Shown here: positions 51,268 through 63,403 of the stretch, in pieces | How the letters are laid out: the number at the start of each line of letters is the position of its first letter | How positions within the stretch are numbered: the first letter of the stretch is position 1 | Assembly (NCBI GenBank): GCA_932294295.1 | Contig: OW028580.1 | Coordinates: 11,065,374-11,129,373, forward strand | DNA length: 64,000 bases | Reading direction: 5' to 3' | From: Alitta virens | Taxonomy: Eukaryota > Annelida > Polychaeta > Phyllodocida > Nereididae | Notes under the pieces: model-generated | The model's input: the letters and a program-made list of their open reading frames with translations, nothing else | The model's database searches: none | Told to the model about the DNA's origin: nothing | Made by a program: the position numbers and the translations under genes

Positions 51268-51545
51268 ATGAGAGGCAGAGGACGAAGCGTGCATTATGAT
51301 AGCCACGTGGGGCACTCGTGCGTAGCAGGGTCAAGGCCGTTGCAGAAGGCCAGGATGCTGACAAGAAAACAAACGACAACAAAGCAACACCGAAGTGAAA
51401 TACACTATAGTAGGCTCATGGAACGATGTTGCACAGTTAAATTATCAAGAGTACACAAAAATGTAGGAAGTGCATTTAGCAGTGAGATGCTAGACTCACA
51501 GACCAAGCCGATGAAGTAGTAATTTAGGTCAACTTAGCAGAGCCA

Positions 51546-52932
51546 AAGAGAGGCACAGGACGAAGCGTGCATTATGATAGCCACGTGGGGCACTCGTGCG
51601 TAGTGGGGTCAAGGCCGTTGCAGAGGGCCATAATGCAGACAAGAAAACAAACGACAACAACGCGACACCGAGGTGAAATACTCTATAGTAGGCTCATGGA
51701 ACGTCGTTGCACAGTTAAATTATCACGAGTACACAAAAATGTAGGAAGTACATTTAGCAGTGAGATGCCAGACTCACAGGCCGCACCGATGAAGTAGTAA
51801 ATTAGGTCCACTTAGCAGAGCCAATGAGAGGCAGAGGACGAAGCGTGCATTATGATAGCCACGTGGGGCACTCGTGCGTAGCGGGGTCAAGGCCGTTGTA
51901 GAGGGCCAGGATGCTGACAAGAAAACAAATGACAACAACGCAACACCAAAGTGAAATACTCTATTATAGCGTTTTGGAACGACGTGGCACAGTTAAATTA
52001 TCAAGAGTACACAAAAATGTAGGAAGTGCATTTAGCAGTGAGATGGCAGACTCACAGGCAGCGCCGATGAAGCAGTAAGTTAGGTCCACTTAGCACAGCC
52101 AATGAGAGGCACAGGACGAAGCGTGCATTATGATAGCCACATGGGGCACTCGTGCGTAGCGGGATCAAGGCCGTTGTAGAGGGCCAGGATGCTGACAAGA
52201 AAACAAACGACAACAACGAAACACCGAAGTGAAATACTCTATAGTAGGCTCAGGGAACGCCGTTGCACAGTTAAATTAACAAGAGTACACAAAAATGTAG
52301 GAAATACATTTAGCAGTGAGATGGCAGACTCACAGGCGGCGCCGATGAAGCAGTAAGTTAGGTCCACTTAGCACAGCCAATGAGAGGCACAGGACGAAGC
52401 GTGCATTATTATTACATGGGGCACTCGTGCGTAGCGGGATCAAGGCCGTTGTAGAGGGCCAGGATGCTGACAAGAAAACAAACGACAACAACGAAACACC
52501 GAAGTGAAATACTCTATAGTAGGCTCAGGGAATGCCGTTGCACAGTTAAATTAACAAGAGTACACAAAAATGTAGGAAGTACATCTATCAGTGAGATGCC
52601 AGACTCACAGGCCGCACCGATGAAGTAGTAAATTAGGTCCACTTAGCAGAGCCAATGAGAGGCAGAGGACGAAGCGTGCATTATGATAGCCACGTGGGGC
52701 ACTCGTGCGTAGCGGGGTCAAGGCCGTTGTAGAGGGCCAGGATGCTGACAAGAAAACAAACGACAACAACGCAACACCAAAGTGAAATACTCTATTATAG
52801 CGTTTTGGAACGACGTGGCACAGTTAAATTATCAAGAGTACACAAAAATGTAGGAAGTGCATTTAGCAGTGAGATGGCAGACTCACAGGCAGCGCCGATG
52901 AAGCAGTAAGTTAGGTCCACTTAGCACAGCCA
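51546..52932 (+). repeat. 5 monomers between C2 and the 1,038-bp units
   Basis: Contains a CCATAATGCAG monomer (51546, private GTAGTGGGG and ATCACGAG), an ACCAAAGTG monomer (51824), a CCACATGG monomer (52102), an ATTATTATTAC monomer (52380, private ACATCTATC) and another ACCAAAGTG monomer (52655). Length is 5 x 278 minus 3. Confidence 0.88.
52380..52654 (+). repeat. 275-bp monomer with ATTATTATTAC change, untruncated
   Basis: Full back half present, head GAGGCACAGG as in the truncated monomers. It is the nearest untruncated relative of the 204-bp form that begins at 52933. Confidence 0.93.
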
Positions 52933-53136
52933 ATGAGAGGCACAGGACGAAGCGTGCATTATTATTACATGGGGCACTCGAGCGTAGCGGGATCAAGGCC
53001 GTTGTAGAGGGCCAGGATGCTGACAAGTTAAATTAACAAGAGTACACAAAAATGTAGGAAGTACATTTATCAGTGAGATGCCAGACTCACAGGCGGCGCC
53101 GATGAAGTAGTAAGTTAGGTCCACTCAGCACAGCCA
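52933..53136 (+). repeat. 204-bp truncated monomer (D0)
   Basis: Two changes shorten it: GATAGCCA replaced by TATTA (net minus 3) and a 71-bp deletion joining GCTGACAAG to TTAAATTAACAAG at 53027/53028. Deleted and retained flanks share only AG at the breakpoint. Confidence 0.95.
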
Positions 53137-53970
53137 ATGAGAGGCAGAGGACGAAGCGTGCATTATGATGGCCTCGTGGGGCACTCGTGCGTAGCGGGGT
53201 CAAGGCCGTTGCAGAGGGCCAGGATGCTGACAAGAAAACAAACGACAACAACGCAACACCGAAGTGAAATACACTATAGTAGGCTCATGGAACAATGTTG
53301 CACAGTTAAATTATCAAGAGTACACAAAAATGTAGGAAGTGCATTTAGCAGTGAGATGCTAGACTCACAGACCAAGCCGATGAAGTAGTAATTTAGGTCA
53401 ACTTAGCAGAGCCAAAGAGAGGCACAGGACGAAGCGTGCATTATGATAGCCACGTGGGGCACTCGTGCGTAGCGGGGTCAAGGCCGTTGCAGAGGGCCAT
53501 AATGCAGACAAGAAAACAAACGACAACAACGCGACACCGAGGTGAAATACTCTATAGTAGGCTCATTGAACGTCGTTGCACAGTTAAATTATCAAGAGTA
53601 CACAAAAATGTAGGAAGTACATTTAGCAGTGAGATGCCAGACTCACAGGCCGCACTGATGAAGTAGTAAATTAGGTCCACTTAGCAGAGCCAATGAGAGG
53701 CAGAGGAGGAAGCGTGCATTATGATAGCCACGTGGGGCACTCGTGCATAGCGAGGTCAAGGCCGTTGTAGAGGGCCAGGATGCTGACAAGAAGACAAACG
53801 ACAACAACGCAACACCGAAGTGAAATACTCTATTATAGCGTTTTGGAACGACGTGGCACAGTTAAATTATCAAGAGTACACAAAAATGTAGGAAGTGCAT
53901 TTAGCAGTGAGATGGCAGACTCACAGGCAGCGCCGATGAAGCAGTAAGTTAGGTCCACTTAGCACAGCCA
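52933..53970 (+). repeat. 1,038-bp four-monomer HOR, copy D0
   Basis: Order is a 204-bp truncated monomer, a TTGCAGAGGGCCAGG / CACTATAG monomer (53137), a CCATAATGCAG monomer with GCTCATTGAAC (53415), and a GCATAGCGAGG / AAGAAGACAAAC monomer (53693). It is the most divergent of the copies, with private CTCGAGCG, GATGGCCTCG, GAACAATG, GCACTGATG and GAGGAGGAAG. Confidence 0.9.
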
Positions 53971-55360
53971 ATGAGAGGCACAGGACGAAGCGTGCATTAT
54001 GATAGCCACATGGGGCACTCGTGCGTAGCGGGATCAAGGCCGTTGTAGAGGGCCAGGATGCTGACAAGAAAACAAACGACAACAACGAAACACCGAAGTG
54101 AAATACTCTATAGTAGGCTCAGGGAACGCCGTTGCACAGTTAAATTAACAAGAGTACACAAAAATGTAGGAAATACATTTATCAGTGAGATGCCAGACTC
54201 ACAGGCGGCGCCGATGAAGTAGTAAGCTAGGTCCACTTAGCACAGCCAATGAGAGGCAGAGGACGAAGCGTGCATTATGATAGCCACGTGGGGCACTCGT
54301 GCGTAGCAGGGTCACGGCCGTTGCAGAAGGCCAGGATGCTGACAAGAAAACAAACGACAACAAAGCAACACCGAAGTGAAATACACTATAGTAGGCTCAT
54401 GGAACGATGTTGCACAGTTAAATTATCAAGAGTACACAAAAATGTAGGAAGTGCATTTAGCAGTGAGATGCTAGACTCACAGACCAAGCCGATGAAGTAG
54501 TAATTTAGGTCAACTTAGCAGAGCCAAAGAGAGGCACAGGACGAAGCGTGCATTATGATAGGCAAGTGGGGCACTCGTGCGTAGCGGGGTCAAGGCCGTT
54601 GCAGAGGGCCATAATGCAGACAAGAAAACAAACGACAACAACGCGACACCGAGGTGAAATACTCTATAGTAGGCTCATGGAACGTCGTTGCACAGTTAAA
54701 TTATCAAGAGTACACAAAAATGTAGGAAGTACATTTAGCAGTGAGATGCCAGACTCACAGGCCGCACCGATGAAGTAGTAAATTAGGTCCACTTAGCAGA
54801 GCCAATGAGAGGCAGAGGACGAAGCGTGCATTATGATAGCCACGTGGGGCACTCGTGCGTAGCGGGGTCAAGGCCGTTGTAGAGGGCCAGGATGCTGACA
54901 AGAAAACAAACGACAACAACGAAACACCGAAATGAAATACTCTATAGTAGGCTCAGGGAACGCCGTTGCACAGTTAAATTAACAAGAGTACACAAAAATG
55001 TAGGAAGTACATTTATCAGTGAGATGCCAGACTCACAGGCCGCACCGATGAAGTAGTAAATTAGGTCCACTTAGCAGAGCCAATGAGAGGCAGAGGACGA
55101 AGCGTGCATTATGATAGCCACGTGGGGCACTCGTGCGTAGCGGGGTCAAGGCCGTTGTAGAGGGCCAGGATGCTGACAAGAAAACAAACGACAACAACGC
55201 AACACCAAAGTGAAATACTCTATTATAGCGTTTTGGAACGACGTGGCACAGTTAAATTATCAAGAGTACACAAAAATGTAGGAAGTGCATTTAGCAGTGA
55301 GATGGCAGACTCACAGGCAGCGCCGATGAAGCAGTAAGTTAGGTCCACTTAGCACAGCCA
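53971..55360 (+). repeat. 5 monomers between D0 and D1
   Basis: CCACATGG monomer (53971), class C monomer preceded by AGTAAGCTAGG (54249), GATAGGCAAGTGG monomer (54527), CGAAATGAAATAC monomer (54805) and ACCAAAGTG monomer (55083). The same five, with the same rare variants, recur at 61811-63199. Length is 5 x 278. Confidence 0.9.
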
Positions 55361-55564
55361 ATGAGAGGCACAGGACGAAGCGTGCATTATTATTACATGG
55401 GGCACTCGTGCGTAGCGGGATCAAGGCCGTTGTAGAGGGCCAGGATGCTGACAAGTTAAATTAACAAGAGTACACAAAAATGTAGGAAGTACATTTATCA
55501 GTGAGATGCCAGACTCACAGGCGGCGCCGATGAAGTAGTAAGTTAGGTCCACTCAGCACAGCCA
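55361..55564 (+). repeat. 204-bp truncated monomer (D1)
   Basis: Same ATTATTATTAC change and same 71-bp deletion, junction at 55455/55456. The identical breakpoint means common descent from one deletion. Confidence 0.95.
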
Positions 55565-56398
55565 ATGAGAGGCAGAGGACGAAGCGTGCATTATGATAGC
55601 CACGTGGGGCACTCGTGCGTAGCGGGGTCAAGGCCGTTGCAGAGGGCCAGGATGCTGACAAGAAAACAAACAACAACAACGCAACACCGAAGTGAAATAC
55701 ACTATAGTAGGCTCATGGAACGATGTTGCACAGTTAAATTATCAAGAGTACACAAAAATGTAGGAAGTGCATTTAGCAGTGAGATGCTAGACTCACAGAC
55801 CAAGCCGATGAAGTAGTAATTTAGGTCAACTTAGCAGAGCCAAAGAGAGGCACAGGACGAAGCGTGCATTATGATAGCCACGTGGGGCACTCGTGCGTAG
55901 CGGGGTCAAGGCCGTTGCAGAGGGCCATAATGCAGACAAGAAAACAAACGACAACAACGCGACACCGAGGTGAAATACTCTATAGTAGGCTCATTGAACG
56001 TCGTTGCACAGTTAAATTATCAAGAGTACACAAAAATGTAGGAAGTACATTTAGCAGTGAGATGCCAGACTCACAGGCCGCACCGATGAAGTAGTAAATT
56101 AGGTCCACTTAGCAGAGCCAATGAGAGGCAGAGGACGAAGCGTGCATTATGATAGCCACGTGGGGCACTCGTGCATAGCGAGGTCAAGGCCGTTGTAGAG
56201 GGCCAGGATGCTGACAAGAAGACAAACGACAACAACGCAACACCGAAGTGAAATACTCTATTATAGCGTTTTGGAACGACGTGGCACAGTTAAATTATCA
56301 AGAGTACACAAAAATGTAGGAAGTGCATTTAGCAGTGAGATGGCAGACTCACAGGCAGCGCCGATGAAGCAGTAAGTTAGGTCCACTTAGCACAGCCA
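55361..56398 (+). repeat. 1,038-bp four-monomer HOR, copy D1
   Basis: Same four-monomer order as D0, with AAACAACAACAACG replacing the usual AAACGACAACAACG in its second monomer. Followed immediately by D2 and D3 at exactly 1,038-bp spacing. Confidence 0.95.
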
Positions 56399-56602
56399 AT
56401 GAGAGGCACAGGACGAAGCGTGCATTATTATTACATGGGGCACTCGTGCGTAGCGGGATCAAGGCCGTTGTAGAGGGCCAGGATGCTGACAAGTTAAATT
56501 AACAAGAGTACACAAAAATGTAGGAAGTACATTTATCAGTGAGATGCCAGACTCACAGGCGGCGCCGATGAAGTAGTAAGTTAGGTCCACTCAGCACAGC
56601 CA
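56399..56602 (+). repeat. 204-bp truncated monomer (D2)
   Basis: Same deletion junction, at 56493/56494, exactly 1,038 bp from D1. Confidence 0.95.
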
Positions 56603-57436
56603 ATGAGAGGCAGAGGACGAAGCATGCATTATGATAGCCACGTGGGGCACTCGTGCGTAGCGGGGTCAAGGCCGTTGCAGAGGGCCAGGATGCTGACAAG
56701 AAAACAAACAACAACAACGCAACACCGAAGTGAAATACACTATAGTAGGCTCATGGAACGATGTTGCACAGTTAAATTATCAAGAGTACACAAAAATGTA
56801 GGAAGTGCATTTAGCAGTGAGATGCTAGACTCACAGACCAAGCCGATGAAGTAGTAATTTAGGTCAACTTAGCAGAGCCAAAGAGAGGCACAGGACGAAG
56901 CGTGCATTATGATAGCCACGTGGGGCACTCGTGCGTAGCGGGGTCAAGGCCGTTGCAGAGGGCCATAATGCAGACAAGAAAACAAACGACAACAACGCGA
57001 CACCGAGGTGAAATACTCTATAGTAGGCTCATTGAACGTCGTTGCACAGTTAAATTATCAAGAGTACACAAAAATGTAGGAAGTACATTTAGCAGTGAGA
57101 TGCCAGACTCACAGGCCGCACCGATGAAGTAGTAAATTAGGTCCACTTAGCAGAGCCAATGAGAGGCAGAGGACGAAGCGTGCATTATGATAGCCACGTG
57201 GGGCACTCGTGCATAGCGAGGTCAAGGCCGTTGTAGAGGGCCAGGATGCTGACAAGAAGACAAACGACAACAACGCAACACCGAAGTGAAATACTCTATT
57301 ATAGCGTTTTGGAACGACGTGGCACAGTTAAATTATCAAGAGTACACAAAAATGTAGGAAGTGCATTTAGCAGTGAGATGGCAGACTCACAGGCAGCGCC
57401 GATGAAGCAGTAAGTTAGGTCCACTTAGCACAGCCA
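56399..57436 (+). repeat. 1,038-bp four-monomer HOR, copy D2
   Basis: Near-identical to D1 and D3. The second monomer has AAGCATGCATT, a change shared only with D3, so D2 and D3 are the most recent pair. Confidence 0.95.
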
Positions 57437-57640
57437 ATGAGAGGCACAGGACGAAGCGTGCATTATTATTACATGGGGCACTCGTGCGTAGCGGGATCAA
57501 GGCCGTTGTAGAGGGCCAGGATGCTGACAAGTTAAATTAACAAGAGTACACAAAAATGTAGGAAGTACATTTATCAGTGAGATGCCAGACTCACAGGCGG
57601 CGCCGATGAAGTAGTAAGTTAGGTCCACTCAGCACAGCCA
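57437..57640 (+). repeat. 204-bp truncated monomer (D3)
   Basis: Same deletion junction, at 57531/57532, exactly 1,038 bp from D2. Confidence 0.95.
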
Positions 57641-58474
57641 ATGAGAGGCAGAGGACGAAGCATGCATTATGATAGCCACGTGGGGCACTCGTGCGTAGCG
57701 GGGTCAAGGCCGTTGCAGAGGGCCAGGATGCTGACAAGAAAACAAACAACAACAACGCAACACCGAAGTGAAATACACTATAGTAGGCTCATGGAACGAT
57801 GTTGCACAGTTAAATTATCAAGAGTACACAAAAATGTAGGAAGTGCATTTAGCAGTGAGATGCTAGACTCACAGACCAAGCCGATGAAGTAGTAATTTAG
57901 GTCAACTTAGCAGAGCCAAAGAGAGGCACAGGACGAAGCGTGCATTATGATAGCCACGTGGGGCACTCGTGCGTAGCGGGGTCAAGGCCGTTGCAGAGGG
58001 CCATAATGCAGACAAGAAAACAAACGACAACAACGCGACACCGAGGTGAAATACTCTATAGTAGGCTCATTGAACGTCGTTGCACAGTTAAATTATCAAG
58101 AGTACACAAAAATGTAGGAAGTACATTTAGCAGTGAGATGCCAGACTCACAGGCCGCACCGATGAAGTAGTAAATTAGGTCCACTTAGCAGAGCCAATGA
58201 GAGGCAGAGGACGAAGCGTGCATTATGATAGCCACGTGGGGCACTCGTGCATAGCGAGGTCAAGGCCGTTGTAGAGGGCCAGGATGCTGACAAGAAGACA
58301 AACGACAACAACGCAACACCGAAGTGAAATACTCTATTATAGCGTTTTGGAACGACGTGGCACAGTTAAATTATCAAGAGTACACAAAAATGTAGGAAGT
58401 GCATTTAGCAGTGAGATGGCAGACTCACAGGCAGCGCCGATGAAGCAGTAAGTTAGGTCCACTTAGCACAGCCA
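57437..58474 (+). repeat. 1,038-bp four-monomer HOR, copy D3
   Basis: Near-identical to D2, including AAGCATGCATT. After 58474 the array returns to full-length monomers. Confidence 0.95.
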
Positions 58475-61400
58475 ATGAGAGGCACAGGACAAAGCGTGCA
58501 TTATGATAGCCACATGGGGCACTCGTGCGTAGCGGGATCAAGGCCGTTGTAGAGGGCCAGGATGCTGACAAGAAAACAAACGACAACAACGAAACACCGA
58601 AGTGAAATACTCTATAGTAGGCTCAGGGAACGCCGTTGCACAGTTAAATTAACAAGAGTACACAAAAATGTAGGAAATACATTTATCAGTGAGATGCCAG
58701 ACTCACAGGCGGCGCCGATGAAGTAGTAAGTTGGGTCCACTTAGCACAGCCAATGAGAGGCAGAGGACGAAGCGTGCATTATGATAGCCACGTGGGGCAC
58801 TCGTGCGTAGCAGGGTCAAGGCCGCTGCAGAAGGCCAGGATGCTGACAAGAAAACAAACGACAACAAAGCAACACCGAAGTGAAATACACTATAGTAGGC
58901 TCATGGAACGATGTTGCACAGTTAAATTATCAAGAGTACACAAAAATGTAGGAAGTGCATTTAGCAGTGAGATGCTAGACTCACAGACCAAGCCGATGAA
59001 GTAGTAATTTAGGTCAACTTAGCAGAGCCAAAGAGAGGCACAGGACGAAGCGTGCATTATGATAGCCACGTGGGGCACTCGTGCGTAGCAGGGTCAAGGC
59101 CGTTGCAGAGGGCCATAATGCAGACAAGAAAACAAACGACAACAACGCGACACCGAGGTGAAATACTCTATAGTTGCCTCAGGGAACGACGTGGCACAGT
59201 TAAATTATCAAGAGTACACAGCCATGTAGGAAGTGCACTTAGCAGTGAGATGCCAGACTCACAGGCCGCACCGATGAAGTAGTAAATTAGGTCCACTTAG
59301 CAGAGCCAATGAGAGGCAGAGGACGAAGCGTGCATTATGATAGCCAGGAGGGGCACTCGTGCATAGCGAGGTCAAGGCCGTTGTAGAGGGCCAGGATGCT
59401 GACAAGAAGACAAACGACAACAACGCAACACCGAAGTGAAATACTCTATTATAGCGTTTTGGAACGACGTGGCACAGTTAAATTATCAAGAGTACACAAA
59501 AATGTAGGAAGTGCATTTAGCAGTGAGATGGCAGACTCACAGACCAAGCCGATGAAGTAGTAATTTAGGTCAACTTAGCAGAGCCAAAGAGAGGCACAGG
59601 ACGAAGCGTGCATTATGATAGCCACGTGGGGCACTCGTGCGTAGCGGGGTCAAGGCCGTTGCAGAGGGCCATAATGCAGACAAGAAAACAAACGACAACA
59701 AAGCAACACCGAAGTGAAATACACTATAGTAGGCTCATGGAACGATGTTGCACAGTTAAATTATCAAGAGTACACAAAAATGTAGGAAGTGCATTTAGCA
59801 GTGAGATGCTAGACTCACAGACCAAGCCGATGAAGTAGTAATTTAGGTCAACTTAGCAGAGCCAAAGAGAGGCACAGGACGAAGCGTGCATTATGATAGC
59901 CACGTGGGGCACTCGTGCGTAGCGGGGTCAAGGCCGTTGCAGAGGGCCATAATGCAGACAAGAAAACAAACGACAACAACGCGACACCGAGGTGAAATAC
60001 TCTATAGTTGCCTCAGGGAACGTCGTTGCACAGTTAAATTATCAAGAGTACACAAAAATGTAGGAAGTACATTTAGCAGTGAGATGCCAGACTCACAGGC
60101 CGCACCGATGAAGTAGTAAATTAGGTCCACTTAGCAGAGCCAATGAGAGGCAGAGGACGAAGCGTGCATTATGATAGCCACGTGGGGCACTCGTGCGTAG
60201 CGGGGTCAAGGCCGTTGTAGAGGGCCAGGATGCTGACAAGAAAACAAACGACAACAACGAAACACCGAAGTGAAATACTCTATAGTAGGCTCAGGGAACG
60301 CCGTTGCACAGTTAAATTAACAAGAGTACACAAAAATGTAGGAAATACATTTATCAGTGAGATGCCAGACTCACAGGCGGCGCCGATGAAGTAGTAAGTT
60401 AGGTCCACTTAGCACAGCCAATGAGAGGCAGAGGACGAAGCGTGCATTATGATAGCCACGTGGGGCACTCGTGCGTAGCAGGGTCAAGGCCGTTGCAGAG
60501 GGCCAGGATGCTGACAAGAAAACAAACGACAACAAAGCAACACCGAAGTGAAATACACAATAGTAGGCTCATGGAACGATATTGCACAGTTAAATTATCA
60601 AGCGTACACAAAAATGTAGGAAGTGCATTTAGCAGTGAGATGCTAGACTCACAGACCAAGCCGATGAAGTAGTAATTTAGGTCAACTTAGCAGAGCCAAA
60701 GAGAGGCACAGGACGAAGCGTGCATTATGATAGCCACGTGGGGCACTCGTGCGTAGCGGGGTCAAGGCCGTTGCAGAGGGCCATAATGCAGACAAGAAAA
60801 CAAACGACAACAACGCGACACCGAAGTGAAATACTCTATAGTAGGCTCATGGAACGTCGTTGCACAGTTAAATTATCAAGAGTACACAAAAATGTAGGAA
60901 GAACATTTAGCAGTGAGATGCCAGACTCACAGGCCGCACCGATGAAGTAGTAAATTAGGTCCACTTAGCAGAGCCAATGAGAGGCAGAGGACGAAGCGTG
61001 CATTATGATAGCCACGTGGGGCACTCGTGCGTAGCGGGGTCAAGGCCGTTGTAGAGGGCCAGGATGCTGACAAGAAAACAAACGACAACAACGAAACACC
61101 GAAGTGAAATACTCTATAGTAGGCTCAGGGAACGCCGTTGCACAGTTAAATTAACAAGAGTACACAAAAATGTAGGAAATACATTTATCAGTGAGATGCC
61201 AGACTCACAGGCGGCGCCGATGAAGTAGTAAGTTAGGTCCACTTAGCACAGCCAATGAGAGGCAGAGGACGAAGCGTGCATTATGATAGCCACGTGGGGC
61301 ACTCGTGCGTAGCAGGGTCAAGGCCGCTGCAGAAGGCCAGGATGCTGACAAGAAAACAAACGACAACAAAGCAACACCGAAGTGAAATACACTATAGTAG

Positions 61401-63199
61401 GCTCATGGAACGATGTTGCACAGTTAAATTATCAAGAGTACACAAAAATGTAGGAAGTGCATTTAGCAGTGAGATGCTAAACTCACAGACCAAGCCGATG
61501 AAGTAGTAATTTAGGTCAACTTAGCAGAGCCAAAGAGAGGCACAGGACGAAGCGTGCATTATGATAGCCACGTGGGGCACTCGTGCATAGCGAGGTCAAG
61601 GCCGTTATAGAGGGCCAGGATGCTGACAAGAAGACAAACGACAACAACGCAACACCGAAGTGAAATACTCTATTATAGCGTTTTGGAACGACGTGGCACA
61701 GTTAAATTATCAAGAGTACACAAAAATGTAGGAAGTGCATTAAGCAGTGAGATGGCAGACTCACAGGCAGCGCCGATGAAGCAGTAAGTTAGGTCCACTT
61801 AGCACAGCCAATGAGAGGCACAGGACGAAGCGTGCATTATGATAGCCACATGGGGCACTCGTGCGTAGCGGGATCAAGGCCGTTGTAGAGGGCCAGGATG
61901 CTGACAAGAAAACAAACGACAACAACGAAACACCAAAGTGAAATACTCTATAGTAGGCTCAGGGAACGCCGTTGCACAGTTAAATTAACAAGAGTACACA
62001 AAAATGTAGGAAATACATTTATCAGTGAGATGCCAGACTCACAGGCGGCGCCGATGAAGTAGTAAGCTAGGTCCACTTAGCACAGCCAATGAGAGGCAGA
62101 GGACGAAGCGTGCATTATGATAGCCACGTGGGGCACTCGTGCGTAGCAGGGTCAAGGCCGTTGCAGAAGGCCAGGATGCTGACAAGAAAACAAACGACAA
62201 CAAAGCAACACCGAAGTGAAATACACTATAGTAGGCTCATGGAACGATGTTGCACAGTTAAATTATCAAGAGTACACAAAAATGTAGGAAGTGCATTTAG
62301 CAGTGAGATGCTAGACTCACAGACCAAGCCGATGAAGTAGTAATTTAGGTCAACTTAGCAGAGCCAAAGAGAGGCACAGGACGAAGCGTGCATTATGATA
62401 GGCAAGTGGGGCACTCGTGCGTAGCGGGTCAAGGCCGTTGCAGAGGGCCATAATGCAGACAAGAAAACAAACGACAACAACGCGACACCGAGGTGAAATA
62501 CTCTATAGTAGGCTCATGGAACGTCGTTGCACAGTTAAATTATCAAGAGTACACAAAAATGTAGGAAGTACATTTAGCAGTGAGATGCCAGACTCACAGG
62601 CCGCACCGATGAAGTAGTAAATTAGGTCCACTTAGCAGAGCCAATGAGAGGCAGAGGACGAAGCGTGCATTATGATAGCCACGTGGGGCACTCGTGCGTA
62701 GCGGGGTCAAGGCCGTTGTAGAGGGCCAGGATGCTGACAAGAAAACAAACGACAACAACGAAACACCGAAATGAAATACTCTATAGTAGGCTCAGGGAAC
62801 GCCGTTGCACAGTTAAATTAACAAGAGTACACAAAAATGTAGGAAGTACATTTATCAGTGAGATGCCAGACTCACAGGCCGCACCGATGAAGTAGTAAAT
62901 TAGGTCCACTTAGCAGAGCCAATGAGAGGCAGAGGACGAAGCGTGCATTATGATAGCCACGTGGGGCACTCGTGCGTAGCGGGGTCAAGGCCGTTGTAGA
63001 GGGCCAGGATGCTGACAAGAAAACAAACGACAACAACGCAACACCAAAGTGAAATACTCTATTATAGCGTTTTGGAACGACGTGGCACAGTTAAATTATC
63101 AAGAGTACACAAAAATGTAGGAAGTGCATTTAGCAGTGAGATGGCAGACTCACAGGCAGCGCCGATGAAGCAGTAAGTTAGGTCCACTTAGCACAGCCA
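58475..63199 (+). repeat. 17 heterogeneous monomers between D3 and D4
   Basis: Full-length monomers, mainly rotating through CCACATGG, class C, CCATAATGCAG, CGGGGTC / AACGAAACAC and GCATAGCGAGG types, with no clean short HOR. Private variants are frequent: GCCAGGAGGGG (about 59345), TACACAGCCATG (about 59217), TATAGTTGCCTC (59173 and 60007), CACAATAG, ATATTGCAC, GGCCGCTGC (58753 and 61255 monomers) and TGCTAAACTC. From 61811 it repeats 53971 onward at about 7,840 bp. Length is 17 x 278 minus 1. Confidence 0.88.
62367..62643 (+). repeat. 277-bp monomer, private 1-bp loss (GTAGCGGGTC)
   Basis: GTAGCGGGGTC has lost one G. Its counterpart 54527, which shares GATAGGCAAGTGG, is intact, so the loss is younger than the roughly 7,840-bp duplication. 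Confidence 0.93.
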
Positions 63200-63403
63200 A
63201 TGAGAGGCACAGGACGAAGCGTGCATTATTATTACATGGGGCACTCGTGCGTAGCGGGATCAAGGCCGTTGTAGAGGGCCAGGATGCTGACAAGTTAAAT
63301 TAACAAGAGTACACAAAAATGTAGGAAGTACATTTATCAGTGAGATGCCAGACTCACAGGCGGCGCCGATGAAGTAGTAAGTTAGGTCCACTCAGCACAG
63401 CCA
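63200..63403 (+). repeat. 204-bp truncated monomer (D4)
   Basis: Same deletion junction, at 63294/63295, about 5.8 kb beyond D3. Confidence 0.95.

Larger units (their letters stand above)
48216..51545 (+). repeat. HOR copy C2, 12 monomers (3,330 bp)
   Basis: Repeats C1 from its GGACAAAGCG opener. The early part aligns at 3,886 bp and the later part (GACAGGAAAAC at 50715, CCAGGATGACAAG at 50993) at 3,608 bp, so C2 differs from C1 by whole-monomer gains or losses. Private change: GTTGCTCAG near 50600. Length is 12 x 278 minus 6. Confidence 0.88.
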
